64,000 nucleotides of DNA from JACVRW01 sp963757815 (lineage in GTDB: Bacteria > Actinomycetota > Thermoleophilia > Solirubrobacterales > Thermoleophilaceae), in NCBI GenBank assembly GCA_963757815.1, contig CAVWSN010000001.1, positions 62,001 through 126,000 on the forward strand, read 5' to 3'. The translations under genes were made by a program, and so were the position numbers. Numbering within the stretch: position 1 is the stretch's first letter; each line of letters starts with the position of its first letter. Below are positions 43,633-52,234 of the stretch, piece after piece. The notes under the pieces were generated by a model. It was given only the letters and a program-made list of their open reading frames with translations. It was not told where the DNA came from and ran no database searches.

Positions 43633-44502
43633 ATGAGCGCTGGGACGAACGCCGCGGCCCTGGCCGCGGCGCAGGTCGCGGCTGTGCGCGACGATCCCGT
43701 CGCTCGCCTCGCGCTTCTCTCACGCACCTACCACGGGCCCGAGGGCCGGGCACCGCGGCATCTGCCCTTCCGCCGCGCGGCGCTCTCGTTCATGCGCTGG
43801 CAGGCAAAACGCGGAGTTCTCAATCCCATCCACGCCGATCCTCCCGGCAGCCCCTGGTGGCGCGCGATCAACGAGCGGCTGCTGCGAGACGGATGCGAGT
43901 CCGTGGCACTTGTCGGCGGGCTCCAGGGCGAGCCCTCGTCGCCGACCGTCGAGCTCTGGCTGTCGTTCATCGCAGACCCGCGGGCCGGCAACTGGTACCG
44001 AGCCCATAACTCGAGCATCGTCGCTGCCTATCTGGAGAACCGCGAGCTCGCCGCCGCGGAGAACGCGCCCGAGCGATTCTTCATGAATGTGGCACTGGTC
44101 CGCGTGCTCTACGCGCACGCGTTGGTCGCGGCCCCGCGCCTCGCCCTCGGCCGCTGCGCCCCGCTCGCCCGCGTGCTCGGCGATCCCCGACTCGGGATGG
44201 CGGGAGCCTTCCTCTCCCTCGGCCGCGTGCTTCCCGACCGCTATCCGCTCCGGGGAGCAATCGAGATCTACCTCGCCGATGAGCATCGTCTTGGACGGAT
44301 GCTCGACTACGCCGTTATCGCGCCGCGGGGGCAACGCCTGTACGAGTGGTCCGCCAAGGAGCTCGAACAACCGCGACTGGTCGAGTTGATTCGCGACGGT
44401 GCCCCGACCTACGAGTGGCCGTACGAGGAGCGACACGTCTGGCGCTCCGCGCACATGCCCTTGGTAGCCCGAATCCTCGAACGGGCAACGGGGGCTCGCT
44501 GA
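43633..44502 (+). CDS. Conserved hypothetical protein
   Basis: 289 aa from ATG 43633 (a GTG at 43624 would add 3). Features are RRAALSFMRWQAKRGVLNPI, PGSPWWRAINERLLRDGCES, VELWLSFIADPRAGNWYRAH, NVALVRVLYAHALVAAPRLA and YVIAPRGQRLYEW-like strands. No signal peptide, no P-loop, no obvious catalytic triad. The WWRAxNERLLRDGCE pattern recurs in actinobacterial hypotheticals. Codon use is normal and it looks intact, unlike its neighbours. The function is unknown. Confidence 0.65.
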   Translation: MSAGTNAAALAAAQVAAVRDDPVARLALLSRTYHGPEGRAPRHLPFRRAALSFMRWQAKRGVLNPIHADPPGSPWWRAINERLLRDGCESVALVGGLQGEPSSPTVELWLSFIADPRAGNWYRAHNSSIVAAYLENRELAAAENAPERFFMNVALVRVLYAHALVAAPRLALGRCAPLARVLGDPRLGMAGAFLSLGRVLPDRYPLRGAIEIYLADEHRLGRMLDYAVIAPRGQRLYEWSAKELEQPRLVELIRDGAPTYEWPYEERHVWRSAHMPLVARILERATGAR

Positions 44503-44546
44503 GCTCGAAGCCTGACGCGCGTCGGCGGGCGGCCGACGACGGTCGA

Positions 44547-45245
44547 TCACCGGAGAGCCATGACCCGGAACGCCGCTGGGGGCGGATCGATCGCAGCGGC
44601 GGTCGTGTTGCAGACGGCGTACGCCACCTGCGGATTGGGACCCGCCCCGATTCGGAACGAGTCCAGGATTCCACTCGTCGGGGGCGACTGGCCGTTCCAC
44701 CAGAAGAAAATCGGTGACCTGCAAGCCGGCGATGCCGAACGAAGACTCGGGCCGCGCAGGTGTTCGCTGGGACGCTCGTGACGTCAAACCCCGGTGTCGC
44801 TTGGCCGACGATGCGAGCGTAGGACGGCTGTATCGGTCCCGTCGACGGTGTCGGCGTCGAGGCCGGATCCGGAGCCGTCAACCTGCTCGAGCTTGGTCAG
44901 CACCTGCTGCGGAGTGTCGGGCGACCCGTTCGCGCCGGGATCGCCCTTGTCGCCCTTCTGCGCGCCGGCGTCGCCCTTGGCGCCCGCCGGTCCTACCGGC
45001 AGCTCCCCGAGCCTGAAATCCGCTCGTACCAACGATTGATTCTTGATGGCACCGCTGGTCAACGAGTTGCTCTTGATGTCGACGCCCGTGACCGAGCGGT
45101 TCTTGATCTGCTTGCCGGTGATCAGCTTCTGCGCGGACGTGACGGCAGACTCGCCAACCGCCGTACCGCTCAACGCTACGCAGAGCGCGAGAAACGCCAC
45201 CACCATCGCGGCCGACGGCCGTCGCGGCCGAACCTTGCCCAACAT
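44547..45245 (-). pseudogene. Collagen-like secreted protein, several frameshifts
   Basis: From ATG 45245: signal segment (AAMVVAFLALCVALSGTAVG), then a repeat-like region LITGKQIKNRSVTGVDIKSN and SLTSGAIKNQSL, a short Gly-x-x run (GPAGAKGDAGAQKGDKGDPG) and LTKLEQVDGSGSGLDADTVD. The frame then shifts three times, each +1: TPGFDVTSVPANTCAARVF, then GIAGLQVTDF, then AYAVCNTTAAAIDPPPAAFR and a stop at 44547. Together these make a collagen-like stalk with a C-terminal beta domain with paired Cys. Same architecture as the gene at 45728. Confidence 0.65.
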
Positions 45246-45309
45246 CTAGACCTCCTGACGGGCGCGACGGCTGCCGCGCCGGGGACGGGACATCGCTGCG
45301 ATTCTCCTC

Positions 45310-45640
45310 TGCTCACTGGGAAGCCGATTGGTTCCCGGCAGCGCATGATCGTGCAGTCGCCGAACGTGACGAGCGCCCGCAGCCGGGGGCGTAGTAGTCG
45401 CCGAGCGCCGAGCAGGCCTCGAGCAGCAGGACCATTTGCTCCTCGGTCGGGGGGTCGTGTTCGGCGCGGCCGGTGGTTCTGCGGCTGAGTCCGCGGAACG
45501 GACCCTCGCGGGAAGGCTTCGGGTCGCCTGGCGACGGCCTGGCCGACCGCGCCCTCGCCCGGGTGGGGACGCCGAGCCGTGCACGGCGCAGGCCCTGGTT
45601 GCGGGCCGCAGTTTCGCGGGCAGGGTTAGGGCGATTCAAC
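45310..45640 (-). pseudogene. Degraded tyrosine recombinase (integrase)-like fragment
   Basis: On the minus strand one frame reads PPTEEQMVLLLEACSALGDY followed by YAP; the next frame continues RLRALVTFGDCTIMRCREPI. Joined, this resembles the start of an integrase catalytic domain (LTEEQVxxLLEACxxLG-x-YAPRLRALVTFAAYTGMRPGE), with Arg of the MRPGE box replaced by MRC. Upstream residues (NPARETAARNQGL) look like the usual NPxxxLGL linker. No complete gene remains. It lies between the two divergent collagen-like genes. Confidence 0.35.
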
Positions 45641-45727
45641 CTGAGGGTTACTAGGCGAGCACCCCATCCAGGCGGAACCTCCTAAGCCGTGACGCACGGC
45701 AAATCCAAAACCAAGGAGGTCATTCCG

Positions 45728-46294
45728 ATGCGATCATTTCTCCGGCGGCTCCTGCGCCGCCACAGCACAGCCGTTGCCTACCTGGCGCTCTTCGCCGCGC
45801 TCGGCGGAAGTGCCTATGCAGCGGTCACGGTCACGGGCAGCAACATCAAGGACGGGACCGTCACCGGGAAGGACGTCAAGAACCGTTCGCTCGGCAAGAG
45901 CGAGCTGAGCCCGCGAGCCGTCAGCTCGCTGAGCGGTCAGCCCGGCCCACAGGGCGAGCAGGGACCCGCCGGCCCCAAGGGCGCCATCGGCCCTGAGGGT
46001 CCCGCGGGTGCGCAGGGACCGGCCGGCCCCGTGGGTCCCAGCGGCATCAGCGGCCTGCAGTACATGACATCTGCGGGCATCGCCATTCCTGCCAACTCCA
46101 CCGCTAGCGGGACGATCGACTGCCCCGGCGGGAAGAAGGCGCTGGGCGGAGGCGTGAGCAGGACGGGCGACGGGCTCATCGTCGACACCGCGCCTCTCAA
46201 CGAGGGCACGGGCTGGGCCGGCGAGCTCCGCAACCGTGGCACCGGCTCGGTCACCATGTACGTGTGGGCGATCTGCGCGAACGTCTCGTCGTAG
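45728..46294 (+). CDS. Collagen-like secreted protein
   Basis: 188 aa. ATG 45728 has a perfect AAGGAGGT ribosome site 7 nt upstream. Signal/membrane segment TAVAYLALFAALGGSAYAAV, then the IKDGTVTGKDVKNRSLGKSE motif shared with the opposite-strand gene at 45245, about 14 Gly-x-x triplets (GQPGPQGEQGPAGPKGAIGP and on), and a C-terminal domain with CPGGKKALGGGVSRTGDG and VWAICANVSS whose two Cys likely pair. It probably forms a trimeric extracellular stalk and head; the ligand is unknown. Confidence 0.8.
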   Translation: MRSFLRRLLRRHSTAVAYLALFAALGGSAYAAVTVTGSNIKDGTVTGKDVKNRSLGKSELSPRAVSSLSGQPGPQGEQGPAGPKGAIGPEGPAGAQGPAGPVGPSGISGLQYMTSAGIAIPANSTASGTIDCPGGKKALGGGVSRTGDGLIVDTAPLNEGTGWAGELRNRGTGSVTMYVWAICANVSS

Positions 46295-46324
46295 CGCGCT
46301 CGACCCACCCTGAAGGACGCTGCG

Positions 46325-46353
46325 GCTGTCCCTCGCCCCGCGCGGGGGACAGC
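46325..46353 (+). terminator. Hairpin after collagen-like gene
   Basis: GCTGTCCC...GGGACAGC (46325-46332/46346-46353) with an inner CCCCGCGCGGGG region, 30 nt after the collagen-like gene stop. A short CTCTTGCT follows rather than a clean T-run. Likely transcription terminator. Confidence 0.5.
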
Positions 46354-46457
46354 GGCGCCTCTTGCTGACGCCTTGTGTCTGCGCGGGGCCGCATGGCACT
46401 GCAATGCGGGTGTGTAGCGCGATGGCACGTCCTGCGCGGTGCCATAGGATTCGCGCC

Positions 46458-46862
46458 GTGCCGTTCACGCTCAGGAACCTCAAGGAGGACCTGGAGGACG
46501 TCGGATCCAATTTCGACGGCGCGCCGGACCTTGAGTTCCGCTTGGCGACCGAGGCGCTCGAGCTCGAGAAATCCGGCCTGAGCTACCAGCGCGTCCCGCC
46601 CGGCTATCGCTTTCCGTACGGCCACACGCACAAGAAGCAAGAGGAGGTGTACGTGGTCCTGCGCGGGAGCGGGCGGATGAAGGTCGACGACGAGATCGTC
46701 GAGCTCAAGGAATGGGACGCGGTGCGCGTCCCGCCCGGTACGTGGCGAGGCTACGAGGCCGGGCCGGAGGGCCTCGAGATCCTCGTCATCGGCGCGCCCA
46801 ATCTCGGCGAGGCTCCGCGCGAAGACGTCGATGGCCAGCGCGACTGGTGGGCTGACCAGTAG
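46458..46862 (+). CDS. Cupin-domain protein
   Basis: 134 aa from GTG 46458. Single cupin_2 barrel: YQRVPPGYRFPYGHTHKKQE (metal ligands His/His/Glu in GHTHKKQEEVYVVL), GSGRMKVDDEIVELKEWDAV and RVPPGTWRGYEAGPEGLEIL. It probably binds a metal and a small substrate; the activity is unknown. Its stop codon abuts the end of the IS630-like remnant, so the final residues may be altered. Confidence 0.8.
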   Translation: MPFTLRNLKEDLEDVGSNFDGAPDLEFRLATEALELEKSGLSYQRVPPGYRFPYGHTHKKQEEVYVVLRGSGRMKVDDEIVELKEWDAVRVPPGTWRGYEAGPEGLEILVIGAPNLGEAPREDVDGQRDWWADQ

Positions 46863-46980
46863 AGCTGTCCGGAAGTTTTGATCATTAGGCCGCGAGTCGG
46901 AGGTCGGGCTCGCGGTCGGTGATCTTCGCGAGGACCTGGTTGAGGTCGTTGCGGGTGAAGGTCCAGTCGAACGGGCGGGC
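46862..46980 (-). mobile_element. IS630-like transposase C-terminal remnant with element end
   Basis: Minus-strand residues RPFDWTFTRNDLNQVLAKIT then DREPDLRLAA and TAA (46885-46887) match the C-terminal tail of IS630-family transposases (xPFxWTFTRxxLxxxLxRI). Beyond the stop, the sequence CTGTCCGGAAGTTTTGATCA (46865-46884) has the look of the IS terminal region. Only about 32 codons remain; catalytic DDE residues are gone. This is a scar of an insertion next to the cupin gene. Confidence 0.6.
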
Positions 46981-46984
46981 GATA

Positions 46985-47053
46985 GGCGGCCAGTGTCTTC
47001 GCCGTGAAGAACGCGCGCCTCGGCACCGTGCCGCTGTCCGTGTCGTCGGTCAT
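46985..47053 (-). pseudogene. Possible excisionase/HTH N-terminal stub
   Basis: ATG 47053 opens a minus-strand frame DDTDSGTVPRRAFFTAKTLA followed by AYR, resembling the start of excisionase-type helix-turn-helix proteins (RxFFTxKxLAxYLxVS). It is cut after 23 codons by the transposase tail at 46980. Too short for certainty; reported because it fits an insertion into a mobile-element gene beside a tRNA. Confidence 0.25.
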
Positions 47054-47184
47054 ACCGTGTGCGCGCACCGTGTTGGTCCCGTGTGCGCGCTGTGTGCGCG
47101 TACGCCTGCAACGCACTGCCACTTATGCGCACCCGGACCCGCACCGTGCAGGGCATTGCACCCCACTGCGATGCGGGCGGAAGA

Positions 47185-47258
47185 TCGGGCTGACTGGATT
47201 TGAACCAGCGACCTCTCCGACCCGAACGGAGCGCGCTACCAGGCTGCGCTACAGCCCG
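47185..47258 (-). tRNA. tRNA-Pro(CGG)
   Basis: Full cloverleaf on the minus strand: acceptor CGGGCTG/CAGCCCG, D-arm GCGC/GCGC with AGCCTGGTA loop, anticodon arm CTCCG-TTCGGGT-CGGAG (anticodon CGG), variable AGGTC, T-arm GCTGG-TTCAAAT-CCAGT, discriminator A at 47185. CCA is not encoded. It reads CCG codons. Mobile-element scars lie on its 3' side (46.86-47.05 kb), as expected for a tRNA integration site. Confidence 0.95.
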
Positions 47259-47324
47259 AAGGGCCCAAGACTAGCGCCCGTATCTGGCGCGGGCGCGCAG
47301 GGGCCATTGCCATACTGAAGCTGC

Positions 47325-48572
47325 GTGAGGGCCAGCCGGTACCCAGTCGCGATTCTCGTGTCGGCCCTCGCGGTGTTCGGCGCCTGCTCCTCGGACGACG
47401 ACGATTCGCAGTCGCCGTCGGCCACCACCAGGCCGGCCTCCACCGAGATGCCGGCCGCCACCGACACCCCGGCCGAGACCAGCGGCGGCGACAGCCAGGC
47501 GAGCGCGCGCCCCGTCCGGCTGCTCCCGTTGGGGAACTTCGACGAGCCGACCTACCTGGCGGCGCCGCGGGGCGACAAGCGGCGCTTCGTCGTGGAGCGC
47601 GGCGGGCGGATCCTGGTGGTCAAGCGCGGGCGGGTGCTTCAGGAGCCTTTCCTCGACATCTCGGGCGAGGTCACGACGGGTGGGGAGAGTGGGTTGCTGT
47701 CGATGGCGTTTGCCCCCGACTACGCTCGCTCGGGCCGCTTCTACGTCTACTACACGGACCAGGAGGGCTTCCCGACGATCGCGCAGTTCCGGCGCTCGTC
47801 CGGGAACCCCGACCGCGCCGACCCCGGCTCGCGCCGGACCACCATGCGGGTGGCCCACTCGCGCTTCAACCACAAGGGCGGCCAGGTCCAGTTCGGCCCG
47901 GATGGGAAGCTGTACGCGGCGTTCGGGGACGGCGGTGGCGGCGGAGACCCGGACGACAACGCGCAGAACCTCGGCCGGATCCTGGGGAAGATGGTCCGCA
48001 TCGAGCCGCTCCCGAACGGCGGCTACACGATCCCGGCCGACAATCCCTTCGCAAACCGCTCCGGCGCGCGCCGCGAGGTCTACGCCTACGGCCTGCGCAA
48101 CCCCTACCGCTTCTCGTTCGACCGGCGCACCGGCGGCCTCACGATCGGGGACGTGGGCCAGGACGCCGTCGAGGAGATCGACTACGTGCCCGGCCGCGGG
48201 AGAGGTGCCCCGCCGCCGGGCGGCTACAACTTCGGCTGGGACGTCTTCGAGGGCCGCGACAGCTACGAGGGCGGCCGGGCGCCCGGCCACGTTCCGCCTG
48301 TGATCGCCCACTCCCAGGACGGCGGCTTCTGCTCGATCATCGGGGGCTACGTCATCCGCGACCCTTCGCTCGGCCGTGGCTGGACCGGGCGCTACATCTA
48401 CGGCGACTACTGCAACCCGGGCATCCGCCTCGCCGGCTTGAGGCGCGGCAGCGCCGCCTCGCGGTCGAGCGGCCTGCGCGTCTCGGGCCTCGTCTCGTTC
48501 GGGGAGGACGGCCGGGGTCGCGTGTACGCGGTCTCGCTGAACGGGCCCGTCTACCGCATCGGCCGCCGCTGA
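47325..48572 (+). CDS. PQQ-dependent sugar dehydrogenase-like lipoprotein (GSDH family)
   Basis: 415 aa from GTG 47325. Lipoprotein signal (AILVSALAVFGACSS), a Thr/Ser/Pro linker to about residue 60, then a six-bladed propeller: FDEPTYLAAPRGDKRRFVVE, GGESGLLSMAFAPDY, RFNHKGGQVQFGPDGKLYAA (catalytic-type His), FGDGGGGGDPDDNAQN, EVYAYGLRNPYRFSFDRRTG, GDVGQDAVEEIDYV and GGYNFGWDVFEG. Known relatives oxidise aldoses or sorbosone using PQQ; cofactor use here is inferred from family only. Confidence 0.88.
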   Translation: MRASRYPVAILVSALAVFGACSSDDDDSQSPSATTRPASTEMPAATDTPAETSGGDSQASARPVRLLPLGNFDEPTYLAAPRGDKRRFVVERGGRILVVKRGRVLQEPFLDISGEVTTGGESGLLSMAFAPDYARSGRFYVYYTDQEGFPTIAQFRRSSGNPDRADPGSRRTTMRVAHSRFNHKGGQVQFGPDGKLYAAFGDGGGGGDPDDNAQNLGRILGKMVRIEPLPNGGYTIPADNPFANRSGARREVYAYGLRNPYRFSFDRRTGGLTIGDVGQDAVEEIDYVPGRGRGAPPPGGYNFGWDVFEGRDSYEGGRAPGHVPPVIAHSQDGGFCSIIGGYVIRDPSLGRGWTGRYIYGDYCNPGIRLAGLRRGSAASRSSGLRVSGLVSFGEDGRGRVYAVSLNGPVYRIGRR

Positions 48573-48625
48573 GCCGACCCGCGCGGCGTGCAACACTCGC
48601 CCCACCCGGAGGAAGGAGAGTCGGC

Positions 48626-49510
48626 ATGTACTTCGAGGGGGTAGTCCCCGCGCTGCTCACGCCGTTCGAGGAGAGCGGCGCCGTGGACGCCGCCGCGCTC
48701 GGCCGCAACGCGGAGTGGCTCCTCGACAACGGGGCCACGGGGCTCGTCGGCACCGGCACGATGGGCGAGGCGCAGAGCCTGAGCGCCGGCGAGCGGCGGC
48801 TCGTCATCGAGACGCTCGTCGAGGCAGCGGGCGGGCGGGTCACGGTCACGGCGGGCGCGTCGAGCGAGACGCCGGAGGCCTCGACCGCCCTTGCGGCCGA
48901 TGCCGCCGCAGCGGGCGCGGGAGCGCTCATGCTGCTCCCGCCGCTGGGCTACCAGGGCGACGCCCGCGAGATCGAGCACTTCTACGGCGCCGTGGCCGGC
49001 GCAACGGAATTGCCGATCATGGCCTACAACAACCCCAAGGCGAGCGGCACCGACATGCGCCCGGATCTGATCGCGCGGCTGGCCGAGATCGACGGCGTGG
49101 TGGCGGTCAAGGAGTGCTCGGGGGACGCCCGCCGGATCGCCGAGATCCTGAACGCGACCGACGGCCTCGAGGTGCTGGTGGGCGGCGACGACTGGGCGCT
49201 CGAGGGCTTCTGCGCGGGGGCGATCGGCTGGATTTCCGGCGTCGCGAACGTCGCGCCGCGCGAGTGCGTCGAGCTGTACAACCTCTGCTCGGAGGGCCGG
49301 CTCGACGAGGCTCGCGAGATCCATGCCCGGCTGCTGCCGCTGGGACGCCTCGACATGCGGCCGAAGCTCGTCCAGTACTTCAAGGCCGCGATGGACCTGG
49401 TCGGACGGGAGGGCGGGCCCTGCCGCCCGCCGCGGCTCGAGCTGACCGAAGACGAGCGGCGCGAGGTCGAGGAGGCGGTGAGGGCGCTCGGAGCCGGAGT
49501 CGCCGGGTGA
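48626..49510 (+). CDS. DapA-family lyase/deaminase, probably hydroxyproline pathway
   Basis: 294 aa (beta/alpha)8 lyase with GTGTMGEAQSLSAGERRLV, Tyr134 in IMAYNNPKASG and Schiff-base Lys162 in VVAVKECSGD. DapA-like proteins beside a proline racemase-type epimerase and a D-amino acid oxidase are typically pyrroline-4-hydroxy-2-carboxylate deaminases, giving 2-oxoglutarate semialdehyde. That is the most likely role here, inferred from context. It has a GGAGGAAGG ribosome site and overlaps the next gene (GTGA). Confidence 0.85.
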   Translation: MYFEGVVPALLTPFEESGAVDAAALGRNAEWLLDNGATGLVGTGTMGEAQSLSAGERRLVIETLVEAAGGRVTVTAGASSETPEASTALAADAAAAGAGALMLLPPLGYQGDAREIEHFYGAVAGATELPIMAYNNPKASGTDMRPDLIARLAEIDGVVAVKECSGDARRIAEILNATDGLEVLVGGDDWALEGFCAGAIGWISGVANVAPRECVELYNLCSEGRLDEAREIHARLLPLGRLDMRPKLVQYFKAAMDLVGREGGPCRPPRLELTEDERREVEEAVRALGAGVAG

Positions 49511-50508
49511 TCGCAGGCCGGGTCTTCTCGGCGGTCGACTCCCACACGGAGGGGATGCCGACGCGTGTGATCACGGGCGGGATCGGCCCGATCCCCGGCG
49601 CCAGCATGCTCGAGCGCAAGCTCCACTTCGAGGAGCACATGGACGACCTGCGGCTGCTGCTGATGCGGGAGCCGCGCGGGCACGGCGCCATGTCCGGCGC
49701 GATCCTCCAGCCGCCGCTCCGCGACGACGCCGACTGGGGCGTCGTGTTCATCGAGGTCTCCGGCTGCCTCCCGATGTGCGGGCACGGCACGATCGGGGTG
49801 GCGACCGTGCTCGTGGAGACCGGGATGGTCGAGGTGCGCGAGCCCGAGACCGTCGTGCGGCTCGACACGCCGGCCGGCCTCGTCGAGGCCCGCGTCGCGG
49901 TCGACGGTGGCCGGGCGCGCTCGGTCAGCCTGCGCAACGTGCCCTCGTTCCTGCTCGCGCGCGAGCGCAGCGTGAAGCTGAACGGCCGCACGCTCACCTA
50001 CGACATGGCCTTCGGCGGCAACTTCTACGCGATCCTGCCCGCCGACTCGGCGGGGCTCGAGATCGACCCGGCGCGCGCGGACGAGCTGATCGCGAGCGGC
50101 CTCGAGATCATGGCGGCGATCAACGCGTCCGAGCGTCCCGTCCACCCGGCGGACGAGCGGATATCGGGCTGCCGGCACGTGGTGTTCACGGCGCCGGGCG
50201 AGGACGGGCCGCGCTCCCAGCGGAGCGCGACCTCCATCCATCCGGGCTGGCTCGACCGCTCACCGTGCGGCACCGGGACCTCGGCGAGGCTCGCCCAGCT
50301 GCATGCGCGCGGCGAGCTGGGGGTGGGCGAGGAGTTCGTGAACCGCTCCGTGATCGGCACCCGCTTCGCCGGGCGGATCGTCGAGGAGACCGAGGTCGCC
50401 GGCGTTCCGGCCGTGGTGCCGGAGATCAGCGGGCGCGCCTGGATCACCGGCATGGGCCAGTACATGCTCGACCCCGAGGACCCGTTCCCGGCAGGGTTCG
50501 CTCTCTGA
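49507..50508 (+). CDS. Proline racemase/4-hydroxyproline 2-epimerase family protein
   Basis: 333 aa from GTG 49507. Diaminopimelate-epimerase-like fold with both catalytic cysteines present: Cys91 in GCLPMCGHGTIG and Cys254 in DRSPCGTGTSA. The start FSAVDSHTEGMPTRVITGG and the Cys/Cys pair separate it from Thr-type dehydratases (which have Thr for the second Cys). With its neighbours this is most likely the trans-4-hydroxy-L-proline to cis-4-hydroxy-D-proline epimerase. Confidence 0.9.
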   Translation: MIAGRVFSAVDSHTEGMPTRVITGGIGPIPGASMLERKLHFEEHMDDLRLLLMREPRGHGAMSGAILQPPLRDDADWGVVFIEVSGCLPMCGHGTIGVATVLVETGMVEVREPETVVRLDTPAGLVEARVAVDGGRARSVSLRNVPSFLLARERSVKLNGRTLTYDMAFGGNFYAILPADSAGLEIDPARADELIASGLEIMAAINASERPVHPADERISGCRHVVFTAPGEDGPRSQRSATSIHPGWLDRSPCGTGTSARLAQLHARGELGVGEEFVNRSVIGTRFAGRIVEETEVAGVPAVVPEISGRAWITGMGQYMLDPEDPFPAGFAL

Positions 50509-51639
50509 CGAGCTACGAGGTCGCGATCGTCGGGGCCGGCATCGTCGGCTGCGCCACCGCGTTCGAGCTGGCACGGCGCGGGGTGCGGGTCTGTCTCGTC
50601 GACAGAGGCGAGGTTTCGGGCGCCACCACGGGCCTCGGAGAGGGCAACGTGCTCTGCTGCGACAAGCGCCCGGGCGCCGAGCTCGAGCTCGCACGGCTGG
50701 GCCTCGAGGCCTACGACGAGATCGAGGAGCTGCTCGGCGCCGAGGCGGGGATCAGGCGCAAGGGAGCGCTCGTCGTCCACACCGGCGCGGACTCGTGGGA
50801 GGAAGAGCCCGAGCGGGTGGACGAGCTGCGCACCGCCGGGATCGAGTGCTCGCTGGTCGATGCATCCCAGGTGCGGGAGGCGGAGCCGGAGCTGAGCGGC
50901 GAGCTGCTTGGAGCGGCCTTGTTTCCGCGCGATCTCCAGTGCGACCCGCGCGCGATCGCCCGCGGCCTCGCGCGTGAGGCGGAGGCGCTCGGGGCGGCTG
51001 TCGAGACGGGTTGGCCGGTCGAGTCGGTGACGGTGCGCGGCGGGCGCGTCGAGGGCATCGCGGCCGCCGGGGCTCGCATCGCCGCCGATGCCGTCGTGAT
51101 CGCCGCCGGCGCGTGGAGCGCGCCGCTCGCGCGCGGCGCGGGGCTCGAGCTCCCGGTCGAGCCGCGCAAGGGCCAGCTCGTCCGGCTCGAGCGCCGCCCG
51201 GGCTTCCTGCGCCACAAGGTGATCGACGGCTCGTACATGGCGGCGGTGGAGAGCGAGCGGGCGGAGCTCCTCGTGAGCACCGTCGTAGAGACCACGCTCG
51301 ACGGCCACGTGCTCGTCGGCTCGAGCCGCGAGCGACGCGGCTTCGACCTGTCCGTCGACCCGGCGGTGAGCGAGGCGCTGCTCGAGTCGGCGGCGCGAAT
51401 CGCGCCGCGGATCCGCCGAGCTGCGCGTGGACGGCGCCTGGGCCGGCCTGCGCCCGTGGCTGCCGGGCGGCCTGCCGGCGATCGGGCCATCGGCCGCCGC
51501 CGAAGGCCTCTGGATCGCCACCGGTCACGAGGGCGCGGGCGTGGCGCACGGTCCGATCACGGGCCGGCTGATCGCGCAGGCGCTCATGGGGGAGAAGCCG
51601 GCCCTCGACCTCGGTCCCTTCGACCCGGACCGGTTCTAG
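50505..51639 (+). CDS. FAD-dependent D-amino acid (hydroxyproline) oxidase, frameshifted
   Basis: About 378 aa DAO-family enzyme: VAIVGAGIVGCATAFELARR, TTGLGEGNVLCCDKRPGAEL, DLQCDPRAIARGLAREAEAL and VIAAGAWSAPLARGAGLELP. Residues RIAPRI are followed by an extra C (51413-51414); the next frame gives AELRVDGAWAGLRPWLPGGL, LWIATGHEGAGVAHGPITG and ends DPDRF. The first usable codon after the epimerase stop is CTG (CTGA overlap at 50505), an unusual start. It would oxidise cis-4-hydroxy-D-proline in this cluster. Confidence 0.85.
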
Positions 51640-51783
51640 GTGGACGAGGGCACGACCTGCTCGCCCTGCAGCGGTAGAACGGCAGCAGTGAGGGGACGCG
51701 ATCCCGGCTGCCCAGATCGTCCGCGCTACGTTGACGGCAATAGTTGCCGCTAACGCAGCACGGGCGGTGCCGAGTTGTTGGGA

Positions 51784-52120
51784 TCAGCTCCGCTGCCGGC
51801 GGAACGGCGCGTCGAGCGCGGCGAAGAGCGCCAGCGCGAGCACGGCCGCGCCGGCGATGTACCAGGGCCAGGGTCCCATCAGGTCGAGCAGGGAACCGCT
51901 GTCGGGCTTCTCCCGCAGGAACATTATCCTCAGGGGGGTCGCCGCGGACTATCGCGACCACGTGGTCGGTCGCGAACGCGACCAGGATCAGCAGCGCCAA
52001 GCCGCGTGAGAGGAGCACGATCGAGTCGGGGGACCACGTGCGCCCCGCCACCACGGCGAGGCCCGCCAGCAAGGCCGTCGCAGCCACGGCCGCGACGTGC
52101 TCTGTCTCCAGCAGCTCCAC
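51784..52120 (-). pseudogene. TIGR02206/YwaF-like membrane protein with internal deletion
   Basis: From GTG 52120 the frame reads LLETEHVAAVAATALLAGLA, then SRGLALLILVAFATDHVVAI and VRGD, the first two membrane segments of a YwaF-like protein. It then jumps, in another frame, to MFLREKPDSGSLLDLMGPWP and WYIAGAAVLALALFAALDAP before TGA at 51784, which is the family C-terminus. The central third (roughly 120-150 residues) is missing. The fragment cannot be functional as it stands. The flanking 144 and 114 nt hold nothing I recognise. Confidence 0.5.
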
Positions 52121-52234
52121 CGGGCCATGTCCTACACGGTGCGGGTAGCCACCCCTCGCAGGGAGGCTGGCCCGACCCCGAATACGCGGGCTCACCCGAT
52201 GGTCTCGAGGCCGCGACGGCGCAACGCTCTATCC

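Noticed and set aside
49024..50241. A 405-codon minus-strand frame opposite the lyase/epimerase genes.
   Set aside because: Antisense of two well-supported enzymes with intact catalytic residues.
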